From NCBI GenBank assembly GCA_027491255.1, contig JAIXWM010000054.1, positions 1-64,000 of the forward strand: a stretch of 64,000 nt of DNA. The letters run 5' to 3'. Shown here in pieces: positions 17,797 through 25,609 of the stretch (positions are counted from its first letter, which is position 1; each line of letters starts with the position of its first letter). The DNA comes from Rubrivivax sp. GTDB taxonomy: Bacteria > Pseudomonadota > Gammaproteobacteria > Burkholderiales > Burkholderiaceae_C. The notes under the pieces were generated by a model. That model ran no database searches. It saw nothing but the letters and a program-made list of their open reading frames with translations, and was not told the DNA's origin. Made by a program: the position numbers and the translations under genes.

Positions 17797-19020
17797 TCAT
17801 GTCAGGCCGATCAAGGCCCTGTACTGGGGGAGGCAGACCTGCTGGAAGTCGTAGTGGTCGACGACGGTCTGGCGGGCGCGTTCACGCATGTCGGCGTGCG
17901 CCCTGGGCTCCGACAGGGCCTGAATGGCCAGGGTGGCGAGCCGCGAGGTGTCGAAGAAGTCGAACAGGAAGCCGTTCTCGCCGTCCTGAACGACATCGCG
18001 CACGGGCGCCGTATCCGAGGCGATCAGCCGGCACCCTGCCGACATGGCCTCCAGCATCGACCAGGACAGGATGAAGGGGTAGGTCAGGTAGACGTGGGCG
18101 CTGGACACCTGCAGCACGCGCAGGTACTGGTCGTAAGGCAAGGCACCGAGGAAGTGGACGCGGCGCCAATCCACCTGGCCGCGCAGTTGGGCCTGATAGA
18201 CCTGCTTCCATCCGCCTGCGTCGGGTGGCTGGGGCCCGTAGTGGGCGGCGTTGTCCCCCAGCACCAGCACCTGGGCCTGCGGGCGCTCACGCAGGATGCG
18301 CGGCAGTGCCCGCATGAACTGATGAAAGCCACGGTACGGCTCCAGGCAGCGGCTGGCAAAGGTCAGCACTTCATCGCCTTGGCCGAGTGTCCGGCCGTCC
18401 GGCAGGGTGAACCGGGCGCCCTCCAGGGGCGCAACACGCGCCGTGTCGATGCCTTCATGCAGAACCTGAAGCCTGGATTGATAGGCCGCCGGGTACAGGC
18501 CCTTCTGCCAGGGGGTCGGGCACACACCCCTGTGGCAGCTCTCGAGCGCCAGCAGTTGCGCGCTGTTCGTGACGTGAAGCCGGAAGATGTCGTCCACCCG
18601 GGTCGGGAACTCCGGGTCGAAGCCGACGTCAGCGCCGCGGGGGCGGTAGTAGTACTCGAACAGGCCGATGACGTCTGCACCGGGGAAGTAGTCACGCACA
18701 AAGTAGGCGTCACCCCAGCCTGGATGGGTCACGATCACGTCGGGCTCGAAGCCGCCACGCTTCATCTCGGCCAGGCGCTCGATCACCGCAATGCCGCGCC
18801 GCACCGACTGCTCGAAGCTGCGAACCCAGGTGTGCGTTTCCTCGGGCGCAGCCGCCACAGCCGGATAGCGGATGACTTCCACGCCCGGCATTCCCTGCGT
18901 CTTGCCGATCCAGGACTCGTCTCCCATGCCCCAGACGCGCACGCCCTGCTCCTTCGCGAGCGCCTGCGCGATCCGGCGGAACTGGCCCGGAAAGTTAGGG
19001 TGCAGAAACAAGAGGTCCAA
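17797..19020 (-). CDS. family 4 glycosyltransferase (FLHPNFPGQF type)
   Basis: 407 residues from a TTG at 19020, chosen because a GGGAGAG ribosome site lies six to seven bases upstream and homologs open with a strand followed by FLHPNFPGQFR. An ATG start further upstream (19230) would read through the preceding gene. The N-terminal domain continues with DVIVTHPGWGDAYFVRDYFP, and the C-terminal GT-B domain has VLTFASRCLEPYRGFHQFM and the HVYLTYPFILSWSMLEAMSA donor block. It overlaps the upstream GT2 gene by 26 bases. About 100 bases separate it from the TPR gene downstream. Confidence 0.85.
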   Translation of the reverse strand: MDLLFLHPNFPGQFRRIAQALAKEQGVRVWGMGDESWIGKTQGMPGVEVIRYPAVAAAPEETHTWVRSFEQSVRRGIAVIERLAEMKRGGFEPDVIVTHPGWGDAYFVRDYFPGADVIGLFEYYYRPRGADVGFDPEFPTRVDDIFRLHVTNSAQLLALESCHRGVCPTPWQKGLYPAAYQSRLQVLHEGIDTARVAPLEGARFTLPDGRTLGQGDEVLTFASRCLEPYRGFHQFMRALPRILRERPQAQVLVLGDNAAHYGPQPPDAGGWKQVYQAQLRGQVDWRRVHFLGALPYDQYLRVLQVSSAHVYLTYPFILSWSMLEAMSAGCRLIASDTAPVRDVVQDGENGFLFDFFDTSRLATLAIQALSEPRAHADMRERARQTVVDHYDFQQVCLPQYRALIGLT

Positions 19021-20974
19021 CGACGCTCTCCCAAACCGTACGCACAGCCGCCAGCGCGGGCTTGTTGTCCAGCACGCCGTCAAAGCCGGGGCGCGGCTGC
19101 GCGTCGCCCCGTTCACCGGATTTGCAAAGAAGGTTGACGCAGCCCGGCACGGGCGCGCTGGCGCTGCCGAGGTGAAGCACGACCTCCGACAGGCGGGGCC
19201 GCTGGGCATCGTGGAGGTGGGCCAGTGCACCTTGGGCGCGCAACGCTGCGACCAGGGCTGCGGCGCGGCGCAGGCTGCCAGGCGCCTGCCCTGCGGCCAT
19301 CACACTCAGACGCAAGGGCAGGCCGGCCGTCAGCACATGGCCCAGCGGCGCATCGGGCGTTGAGCGGCAGCTCGGAAAACCGGCGTCCAGCGCGGCCTGC
19401 AGCGCGGTCGAAGACCGGGTCAGGCAGACGTCGAAGGCCTCGGTCACACCCTCATCGAGGGACCGCGCCCACCTCTTCACGTCCGGCGCGCGGGCCGCCC
19501 ACGCCACCACCAGCAAGTCGGCCCGTCGGTGCCGGGCTTCGCGCAGGTTGACCTGGGGGTCCAGGACGATCAGCACGTGGATGTCACGCAGATCGTGGGC
19601 GCCAGGCGCCGCGGGCAGCAGCAGCATTCGAGCGTGCGGGCAGGATTGCGAGACCTCCTGCGCCAACTGGGCTGCGGCACCCTTGCCACCAAGCGCCGAC
19701 TCCGTCGCCCCCGCCAGACCAATCACGAGCGGCTCATTGCACAGCGAGCGATCGCCACGGACCAGGCTGATCCACCATTGGCGCTTGAGCCACGCGCCGA
19801 CATGCTGCTGAAGGACGCGCTCATTGCGCATCAGCCGCTCGAAGATGCCGCTTTCGCGACCGGTGAGCCGGGTGTGCCCGTGGTGGTGCAGTGCGGCCAG
19901 GTCGTTGCGACAGACCACCGGTCGACCCGTGAGGCGCTCGAGCCGAAGACACAGTTCGACATCTTCGAAGCCGTAGAAGTAGTCGGTATGGAACCCGCCC
20001 GCGTGGTGGAAGTCGTCGCGCCGCACCAACAGCACGGCAGCGGTGGCCGCGGGGACACGCTGTGCACCGTGGGCCGCCTCCCGGTCGAGATGTTCGAGAC
20101 CGGCTTCGTACGGCCAGTAGGCCTGCTCTCGCAGCTTGAAGCGCACGCCCAGATGCTGGACCTCGTGGCCCGAGACGTGGGCGGGGTTGGGCTTCAGCAA
20201 TTTCAGCCCCACGGCGCACGCGCCGTTCGCCCGCAGCGTGTGCAGCATCTGCGGCAATGCATCCATGCACCAACGGATGTCGTTGTTCATGAACAGCAGG
20301 TTCGGGGCGTTCGCCAAGGAGGCGCCGAGATTGCAAGAGGCCGAGAACGAGTCGTTGCGATCCAGGGCGACGACCCGCAGGTCGAGGTGTTCGGACCATC
20401 GGCCGAGAAGTGCCAGGCTGTCGTCCGATGACCCGTGATCGATGACGATCCACTCCACCGGAAACGGCGACCGGTCCTGCTGCTGCCAGCTGGTAAAGAG
20501 CTGGTTCAGCAGGCCACTGCCATTTCGGTTCAGGACGATCACCGAGACATGGGGCTCTGCGCTGCGGCGCGGGGTGTCGCCTGCGGGCCGGACGATGCGC
20601 GGCCACGGCACGCGCCTTTCGTCGTGGCGAACCAGTGTGGCAACGGCCGGCAGAACGCAGCCATCTGCCACTGCCATGACGGCCACACGATGCTCTTGTC
20701 CGTCGGCCAATGCCGCGGGAGGCGTGATTTCGAACCAAACCAGCCCGACCTGATCAACGCCAGCGCCGATGTTTTCGTTCAAGGCGGGACGGACGAATTG
20801 AGGACGAAAGGAAACCGCTATTTCGCCATCGATCTGCAGGGCCAGATCGACAGCGATATCGGGCACATTGAGATCCATCGCCCACCCGGCAATACGAAAT
20901 GGGGTCACCACCTCCACATAGCCCACCACCTCGCAGGAGGCACTATTGATCGGGAGCGGCACGGAATAACTCAC
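18995..20974 (-). CDS. family 2 glycosyltransferase with N-terminal accessory domain
   Basis: 659 residues. Residues 15-125 form a beta-rich module with the motif PFRIAGWAMDLNVPDI, similar in style to the module in the 14825-16651 protein. The GT-A domain (about 140-400) shows VSVIVLNRNGSGLLNQLF, IDHGSSDDSLALL, NLLFMNNDIRW (metal-site region) and DYFYGFEDVELCLRLERL. The last ~220 residues are an extra domain of unknown role (PLVIGLAGATESALGGKG onward, possibly a degenerate GT-B-like fold). It follows the small secreted protein after a hairpin-containing gap. Confidence 0.85.
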   Translation of the reverse strand: MSYSVPLPINSASCEVVGYVEVVTPFRIAGWAMDLNVPDIAVDLALQIDGEIAVSFRPQFVRPALNENIGAGVDQVGLVWFEITPPAALADGQEHRVAVMAVADGCVLPAVATLVRHDERRVPWPRIVRPAGDTPRRSAEPHVSVIVLNRNGSGLLNQLFTSWQQQDRSPFPVEWIVIDHGSSDDSLALLGRWSEHLDLRVVALDRNDSFSASCNLGASLANAPNLLFMNNDIRWCMDALPQMLHTLRANGACAVGLKLLKPNPAHVSGHEVQHLGVRFKLREQAYWPYEAGLEHLDREAAHGAQRVPAATAAVLLVRRDDFHHAGGFHTDYFYGFEDVELCLRLERLTGRPVVCRNDLAALHHHGHTRLTGRESGIFERLMRNERVLQQHVGAWLKRQWWISLVRGDRSLCNEPLVIGLAGATESALGGKGAAAQLAQEVSQSCPHARMLLLPAAPGAHDLRDIHVLIVLDPQVNLREARHRRADLLVVAWAARAPDVKRWARSLDEGVTEAFDVCLTRSSTALQAALDAGFPSCRSTPDAPLGHVLTAGLPLRLSVMAAGQAPGSLRRAAALVAALRAQGALAHLHDAQRPRLSEVVLHLGSASAPVPGCVNLLCKSGERGDAQPRPGFDGVLDNKPALAAVRTVWESVVGPLVSAP

Positions 20975-20999
20975 GTGATCAGATCATTCGTATCCCGCC

Positions 21000-21029
21000 G
21001 GCAAGGCGGTACTGAAATACCGACTTGCC
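21000..21029 (-). promoter_or_regulatory. hairpin between the small export substrate gene and the glycosyltransferase genes
   Basis: GGCAAG-g-CGGTA, a six-base loop, then TACCG-a-CTTGCC gives an 11 bp stem with one mismatch. It lies 22 bases after the stop of the 151-residue gene. No T-run follows on the minus strand, so it is not a classic terminator. It may protect the 3' end of an abundant short transcript and lower expression of the genes that follow. Confidence 0.6.
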
Positions 21030-21051
21030 TTGGGACATGGCTGATGCCTGC

Positions 21052-21507
21052 TCAGGATCCGCCGACGAGCTTGGACAGCTTCTTCGTCAATGCATCGACC
21101 GACTGCCCGATGAGCGTGAGATCGACATGGACGGCTGGAGCGACTTTGGCGATCACTGCATCCGCAGCCGAAGCCGCCGATGGGATGATGGTGCTCGGGT
21201 CCACGGGAGCGACGCCGCCGACAGCCTTGATCCACGACAGATCAGGCAGCTTCACCGCACCGAGGTCGGTGAGGCAGACGCCTGAATCGTGCCCGCCCAC
21301 CATGGTGTCATGGCCCCCGGTGAGCGTGTCGTGTCCCGATCCCCCGTTGCCCCCATGATGGCCGCCTGTGCCGCCATCGCTTTCATGCGCAGCACCGTGC
21401 TTGGACTGGAACTTCGCCTGCACCTCCTTCAGGATGGCCCTGGTCTTTTCATGAAGGTGATCGCCAATTTTTTCGAGAACGCCCCCGAGGGCCGAATCTG
21501 CTGCCAT
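21052..21507 (-). CDS. small His/Gly/Asp-rich RTX-like protein, candidate type I secretion substrate
   Basis: 151 residues from an ATG at 21507 preceded by GGGAGCGAAGTC. Residues 1-36 are a charged amphipathic helix region. Residues 45-77 are a Gly/His/Asp stretch with three register repeats of GHDTLTG, GHDTMVG, GHDSG, close to RTX calcium-binding nonapeptides (GGxGxDxLx) but two residues shorter and with His. The C-terminal half is uncharged to hydrophobic (PSAASAADAVIAKVAPAV) and ends KKLSKLVGGS. There is no N-terminal signal peptide, as expected for type I substrates. It is the first gene of a locus that ends with the exporter. Not a known family to me; the substrate role is inference. Confidence 0.7.
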   Translation of the reverse strand: MAADSALGGVLEKIGDHLHEKTRAILKEVQAKFQSKHGAAHESDGGTGGHHGGNGGSGHDTLTGGHDTMVGGHDSGVCLTDLGAVKLPDLSWIKAVGGVAPVDPSTIIPSAASAADAVIAKVAPAVHVDLTLIGQSVDALTKKLSKLVGGS

Positions 21508-21596
21508 GACTTCGCTCCCAATTGATTGCCCCAGCAGGGAATTTCCCTATTCATCGGCTGACGTGCCGCTGCGGGACTCGACCTGCTGACAGGGAT

Positions 21597-21618
21597 ATTC
21601 TGATGGAGCCGTCAGAAT
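21597..21618. promoter_or_regulatory. inverted repeat upstream of the secretion locus
   Basis: ATTCTGA, eight bases, TCAGAAT: a perfect 7 bp inverted repeat about 90 bases upstream of the start of the small His/Gly/Asp-rich gene. It could be an operator for the locus, or a hairpin. No clear sigma-70 boxes are recognisable nearby; the surrounding 21508-21733 is otherwise non-coding. Confidence 0.4.
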
Positions 21619-21733
21619 TTCCGGGTTTCAAGCGGCAAGCGTTGCAAGCAGGTGTATCAAGGTTGCGGCTGCTCAAAGCCGCAAAAACGGATCACGGAGG
21701 GATTTTCTTCGAATATCAAGGCCAGGACCCTTT

Positions 21734-22142
21734 TCACAGCGGGTGTCCCGGCACGCCGGCACCGGTGCCCACCAACGCTTCACGCCCGTCGAGCCAGGTG
21801 CTGCCGTGCATGGCGGCGAGGTCCAAAGCCGCGCCACTGCGGCACGGCCTCGCCCAGCACGAGCCCGGCATGGAATCACTGGTCGCTGGCCATCAAGGGC
21901 GCACCTGCGGCGGCAAAGTCGCCGCAGGTGCGCCCACCAGTTCGATGGCTGGCGTCGTGCTGTCCACCTTCCACCCGATGGTTGCCCCGCGTCCACGGGA
22001 TGCCAGCAGCGCGGTCAACGGGTCCTGCAGCGCATGGCCGGTCGGCAGGTCCCGCGGGCACAGGGCCGGCGGCATGGCGCTGATGTCCGGCGCGGGCCGC
22101 TCCAGCGCATCCGCGATCCAAGTGACGGCTTCGTGGGTGTTC
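21734..22142 (-). pseudogene. decayed 2-keto-4-pentenoate hydratase-like gene
   Basis: From an ATG at 22142 the sequence reads MNTHEAVTWIADALERPA and ends its first block at GATIGWKVDSTTPA, matching the start of the intact gene at 25610. It then jumps directly to AIELV, skipping about 85 codons of the intact gene. Next it changes frame (GDFAAAGAPLMASDQ), meets a stop, continues as FHAGLVLGEAVPQWRG and DGREALVGTGAGVPGHPL, and stops. One internal deletion, a frameshift and a stop make it non-functional. The deletion ends lie at similar CCGGCnAT sequences. Confidence 0.85.
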
Positions 22143-22210
22143 ATCGCATGCATACCTTCAAAAGACGTGTTCGCACATCGACGTGGGGCTGAACATGAGC
22201 CGTTCGCGCT

Positions 22211-22260
22211 TGGCCAGAGCCATTCGGGTTGGGCCAGAGCCATTCCAGCCTGGCCAGAGA
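22211..22260. repeat. 20 bp tandem repeat (2.5 units)
   Basis: Units at 22211-22230 and 22231-22250 share GGCCAGAGCCATTC, and a third partial unit (GGCCAGAGA) begins at 22251. There is no spacer structure of a CRISPR array. It is the middle of the 22143-22453 gap, which holds no gene. Confidence 0.7.
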
Positions 22261-22281
22261 CTGCTCGGACTCAGCCACAGC

Positions 22282-22342
22282 CCGTTCGGGCTGATCCTGT
22301 CGAAGCCCTCGCGGGCACTTCGACAAGCTCTGTGCGTTCGGG
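22282..22342. repeat. REP-like palindromic element
   Basis: CCGTTCGGGCTGATCCTGTC leads into GAAG, then after twelve bases comes CTTCGACAAGCTC and a GTTCGGG tail. CCTGTCGAAG pairs with CTTCGACAAG (9 of 10). This resembles the widespread proteobacterial extragenic palindrome built on GTTCGGGCTGAGCCTGTCG. It lies between the decayed hydratase gene and the end of the helicase gene. Confidence 0.7.
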
Positions 22343-22453
22343 GGTGTGGCCGTCTTCGAGTGCCTGCAGGCCCTCAGCGATGCTGACCCTGCTCGCCTGC
22401 CTGGTGTGCAGCGCTGAGCACCGCGTGCATCCCAGCCTGTCCGGGCTGTGGAG

Positions 22454-25400
22454 TTACACCACGCGGTGGGACACGGTCTGCCCCTGCGAAGCGGACGACG
22501 CGGTGTCCCCCACCGCTTCGACCATCCAGCCGATCACCTCAGCCGGCCGCGGCAGGAATTGATGGTCTCGGCCGCAACCGCGATCGATCCAGTCGAGCGC
22601 CAGGTACTCGTAGACGGGCTGCCAACCCTCGCCAGCGCGCAACTTCAACTGCGGGTTGGGGAAGTAGTGGCCGTTCTTGCCACGCACCCACAGGCGGCGC
22701 GCCGGCTGGTAGCTGCCGTGCACCTCGGCGCGCGCCAGCACCTGGTTGACGTAGGTACGCTTGCGGCGCTGCTCGGGCCACAGCCAGGCCGGCAGTGCCT
22801 GCAGCACGTCGTTCAGCTGGTCGGCGAAGAAGCCCGAGACGTAGCGGTGGGCTTCCAGGCGGCGCGTCACGCACTGTGACCACTGGGTCTTCAGCCCGGC
22901 CAGCATCAGCGTCAGCACCCAGTACTCGCCCTGGCGGCGGTCGAGCCGCACCAGGCGCTGGCCGGTCTGCACATCGAGCGCCGCGGGAGCGAGCAGTTCG
23001 AACAGCGCCGGCAGCCCGGCCCCCGCGAAAGCGGCCTCCCGCATCGCGCGGCTCACGGCATGGTCCCAGGCGGTGTGCCCGAACTCGTCGCGACGCCGCG
23101 GATCGGCGCCCTTGGCCAGCAACGCCTGCACCAGCGGCGCATTGCCGGCCGCGGCCGCCAGCATCAGCGGCGTGGCGCCCACCGGCGTGCCGTGGTCGGG
23201 ACCGTGCAGATCGGCCAGGCGAAGGATCTCCTTGAAGTTGCGGGCCTGGTAGGGCTGCAGGTGGCGCTGCCGCAGGGCGTTGACGTTGCGCCGCACCTGC
23301 TCCTGGCGCGCCTTCCAGGCGGGGGACTCGAAACCATAGGACGAGAGCTGCAGCGAGCCGGCACCGGCGAATTCGCCCCGTTCGATCAAGGCGCGCGCCG
23401 GGCTGAAACCCGAATCACCCAGGGCCTGGATCCACTGATGCTGCCCGTGCCACAAGGCGTAGTCGAGCAGCGCCTGCCGGGGCTTGGCGCTGGGGTTGCC
23501 GGGGTCCAGCGCCTTCGGGGCGAGGTCCTCGATCAGGCGGCGCGTCCAGGGCACCCAGGGCACAGGCTTGTGCTGGAGGAAGGCGTCGCGGATGGCCTGC
23601 GCCTGCTCGGCCTTGCCCTGGAGTTCGAGCCGGCGTGCTTCCTGCGCCCATTCCTCCTGACTGGACTGGACCGCCGGCCGTGCCTGCGCCTCGCCCGGCC
23701 GCAGGCCCAGCAGCGCCAGCAGCGGGTGGCCGGTGTCGTGCTCGACCAGGGTCAGCGTCTCCACGGCCCGGGTGATCGCCACGTACAGCGCGTTGACCTG
23801 GAACTTGTACAGCTCCAGCGACTTGTCGCCCTTGTCGCGGGCACGCCGGTAGTCGAGCTCCTCGGCGCCGAGATCGGCCTCGGTGACACCGTCGCATACC
23901 TCGGCGTAGGCCTGGCGCTGGCCCGACACGAGCTTGAACAGCAGCACATGCGGGTACTCCAGCCCCTTGGCCTCGTGCACCGAGAAGACCAGCGGCGTGC
24001 GCAGCACCTGCCGCGCCGCGGGCTTGTCGTCGTCGCGCAGCACGATCACGGCGTGCCGCGCCGACTGCCGGGTGGCGGCGTCCAGTTGCGCCAGCGTCCT
24101 GTCCTTCGTATCGAGCAGCTGCACCTCGCCCGCCGCCGCCGCCGCACTGCGCACCAGGAAGTTGCTCTCGCGATCCACCGAGCCGAAGCGCGCCTGCTTG
24201 ACCTGCAGCAGCCGGTTGGCCAGCGCCGTCACCGCATGGGTGTTGCGGAAGTTGGCCTGCAGCAGCTTCAGCGGCTGGCGCTGCGCGGCCTCGCCGGCCA
24301 GCCCGCGCCAGAACAGGCTCTTCAGCGCCGCCCAGCTGAAGAAGTTCGGGTGCACGATCTGGTGGCTGTCGCCGCACAGGATGAACTGCCCGGGGTGCTT
24401 CAGCAATGCCAGCGCCAGCGCCAGCTGCACCGGGGTGAGGTCCTGAACCTCGTCGACGACAACGAAGTCGTACGGGGGTGGCTGGGTTTCGGCGATCTCG
24501 GTGCGCCAGGCGTGCGCGACCAGGTTGCCGTCGTAGAGGCCCGCCTCGGACAGCCAGGCACGGTAACGCTGGAACAGGCCGTGCGCCAGCTCGCGCTGTG
24601 CAGGCCCGAGCAGGCTCTGCCGCCGGCCCAGCGCCAGGTACTCGGGCAGGCTCAGCGGCCCCTGGGGCTGGGCACCGATGACGCCGCGAAACTCTTCGAA
24701 CAGGGCCTGCGCGTCGATGTCGCCCAAGGCGCGCAGGCTCTGGCGGTGGCGCTCGCACCAGGCGGCGAACATCGGCAGCGTCACCTCGCGCCCCGGCGGC
24801 ACGCGCAGCGTCTCGAGAAGTTCGCGGTAGCTGAGGAAGTCGACCTCCTGTCGCGGGTTCTCGAAGCCGTGTGCGGCGTGCAGCGCGCGCGCTGCCTGGG
24901 CCAGGTAGGCTGACAGCGTGACGTAGAGCACGCGCCCCTCGGCTTCCCGCAGGCGGGCCAGCGTGACGGCCGTCTTGCCCGAGCCCGCCGAGCCGATGAC
25001 CACCAGGGGCGCGGGGTGGCGGTAGGCCTCTTCCTGCGCCTCGTCGAAGACGACGGGCTTGTCGAGCAGTTCGAACTGCGTGCGGCCCGCGCCCAGCCAG
25101 CGCAGCGGGGTGGCCTGTGCTGCGAGCGCGGGCGCCTCGGGCTCGGCCGGCGGCTCGGGCTCGATGCGCGATTCGTCCACCGAAGCCCCGCGCAGGAAGC
25201 GCGAGCGCTCGTAGGCGTGGTTCTCGATGACTTCCAGCGCCAGACACACCGTCTCGGCGCCGCCTTCGGCCTGCGGGCGCTCGACCCGCGCGAACTGCAG
25301 CAGCAGCCGGTTCGCGTAGTCGAGCCTGGCGCGGTAGTAGGGGCCGGCGTGCAACTTCTTGACGTCGGCCGAGCGGAAGTCACCGGCCTCGATGGCCGCC

Positions 25401-25465
25401 TTCACCTTCTGGAAGGCCGCCTTGACGCGGCCGAGGTTCAGGTCCTTGTAGAGAAGCACCTTCAT
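22454..25465 (-). CDS. UvrD-like superfamily 1 helicase fused to ankyrin repeats
   Basis: 1003 residues from an ATG at 25465 (MKVLLYKDLNLGRVK); an upstream ATG at 25525 adds 20 basic residues. Residues 1-110 are a small domain with YYRARLDYANRLLLQFAR that could be RelE-like. The helicase has Walker A IGSAGSGKTAVTLARL, motif II FVVVDEVQDLTPVQLA, QANFRNTHAV and VSVHEAKGLEYPHVLLF, with VNALYVAITRA as motif VI. After residue ~700 come two ankyrin-type repeats (GATPLMLAAAAGNAPLVQAL, then RRRDEFGHTAWDHAVS) and a C-terminal domain of unknown role. It probably unwinds DNA or RNA in a repair or defence setting. It stands alone on its strand. Confidence 0.8.
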   Translation of the reverse strand: MKVLLYKDLNLGRVKAAFQKVKAAIEAGDFRSADVKKLHAGPYYRARLDYANRLLLQFARVERPQAEGGAETVCLALEVIENHAYERSRFLRGASVDESRIEPEPPAEPEAPALAAQATPLRWLGAGRTQFELLDKPVVFDEAQEEAYRHPAPLVVIGSAGSGKTAVTLARLREAEGRVLYVTLSAYLAQAARALHAAHGFENPRQEVDFLSYRELLETLRVPPGREVTLPMFAAWCERHRQSLRALGDIDAQALFEEFRGVIGAQPQGPLSLPEYLALGRRQSLLGPAQRELAHGLFQRYRAWLSEAGLYDGNLVAHAWRTEIAETQPPPYDFVVVDEVQDLTPVQLALALALLKHPGQFILCGDSHQIVHPNFFSWAALKSLFWRGLAGEAAQRQPLKLLQANFRNTHAVTALANRLLQVKQARFGSVDRESNFLVRSAAAAAGEVQLLDTKDRTLAQLDAATRQSARHAVIVLRDDDKPAARQVLRTPLVFSVHEAKGLEYPHVLLFKLVSGQRQAYAEVCDGVTEADLGAEELDYRRARDKGDKSLELYKFQVNALYVAITRAVETLTLVEHDTGHPLLALLGLRPGEAQARPAVQSSQEEWAQEARRLELQGKAEQAQAIRDAFLQHKPVPWVPWTRRLIEDLAPKALDPGNPSAKPRQALLDYALWHGQHQWIQALGDSGFSPARALIERGEFAGAGSLQLSSYGFESPAWKARQEQVRRNVNALRQRHLQPYQARNFKEILRLADLHGPDHGTPVGATPLMLAAAAGNAPLVQALLAKGADPRRRDEFGHTAWDHAVSRAMREAAFAGAGLPALFELLAPAALDVQTGQRLVRLDRRQGEYWVLTLMLAGLKTQWSQCVTRRLEAHRYVSGFFADQLNDVLQALPAWLWPEQRRKRTYVNQVLARAEVHGSYQPARRLWVRGKNGHYFPNPQLKLRAGEGWQPVYEYLALDWIDRGCGRDHQFLPRPAEVIGWMVEAVGDTASSASQGQTVSHRVV

Positions 25466-25609
25466 GCGCTCGGAGTGTGCCAGCAGGAAGCGCAGGCGGC
25501 GGCGGAGAACAACGATCCGTGACAACGGCCAGGGCTGGCGTCGCGGGTTTCAACTGGGCGCGCCGACCGGTCGCCTGCAATCCTGCCCGCTTGCGCAGAC
25601 ACTACGCCG

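Noticed and set aside
22211-22260. Possible CRISPR-like repeat
   Set aside because: The 20-mer units are directly adjacent with no spacers, only 2.5 copies, and no cas genes are nearby.
23060-24913. 617-codon plus-strand open frame across the helicase gene
   Set aside because: No recognisable domains and antisense to a helicase with complete motifs.
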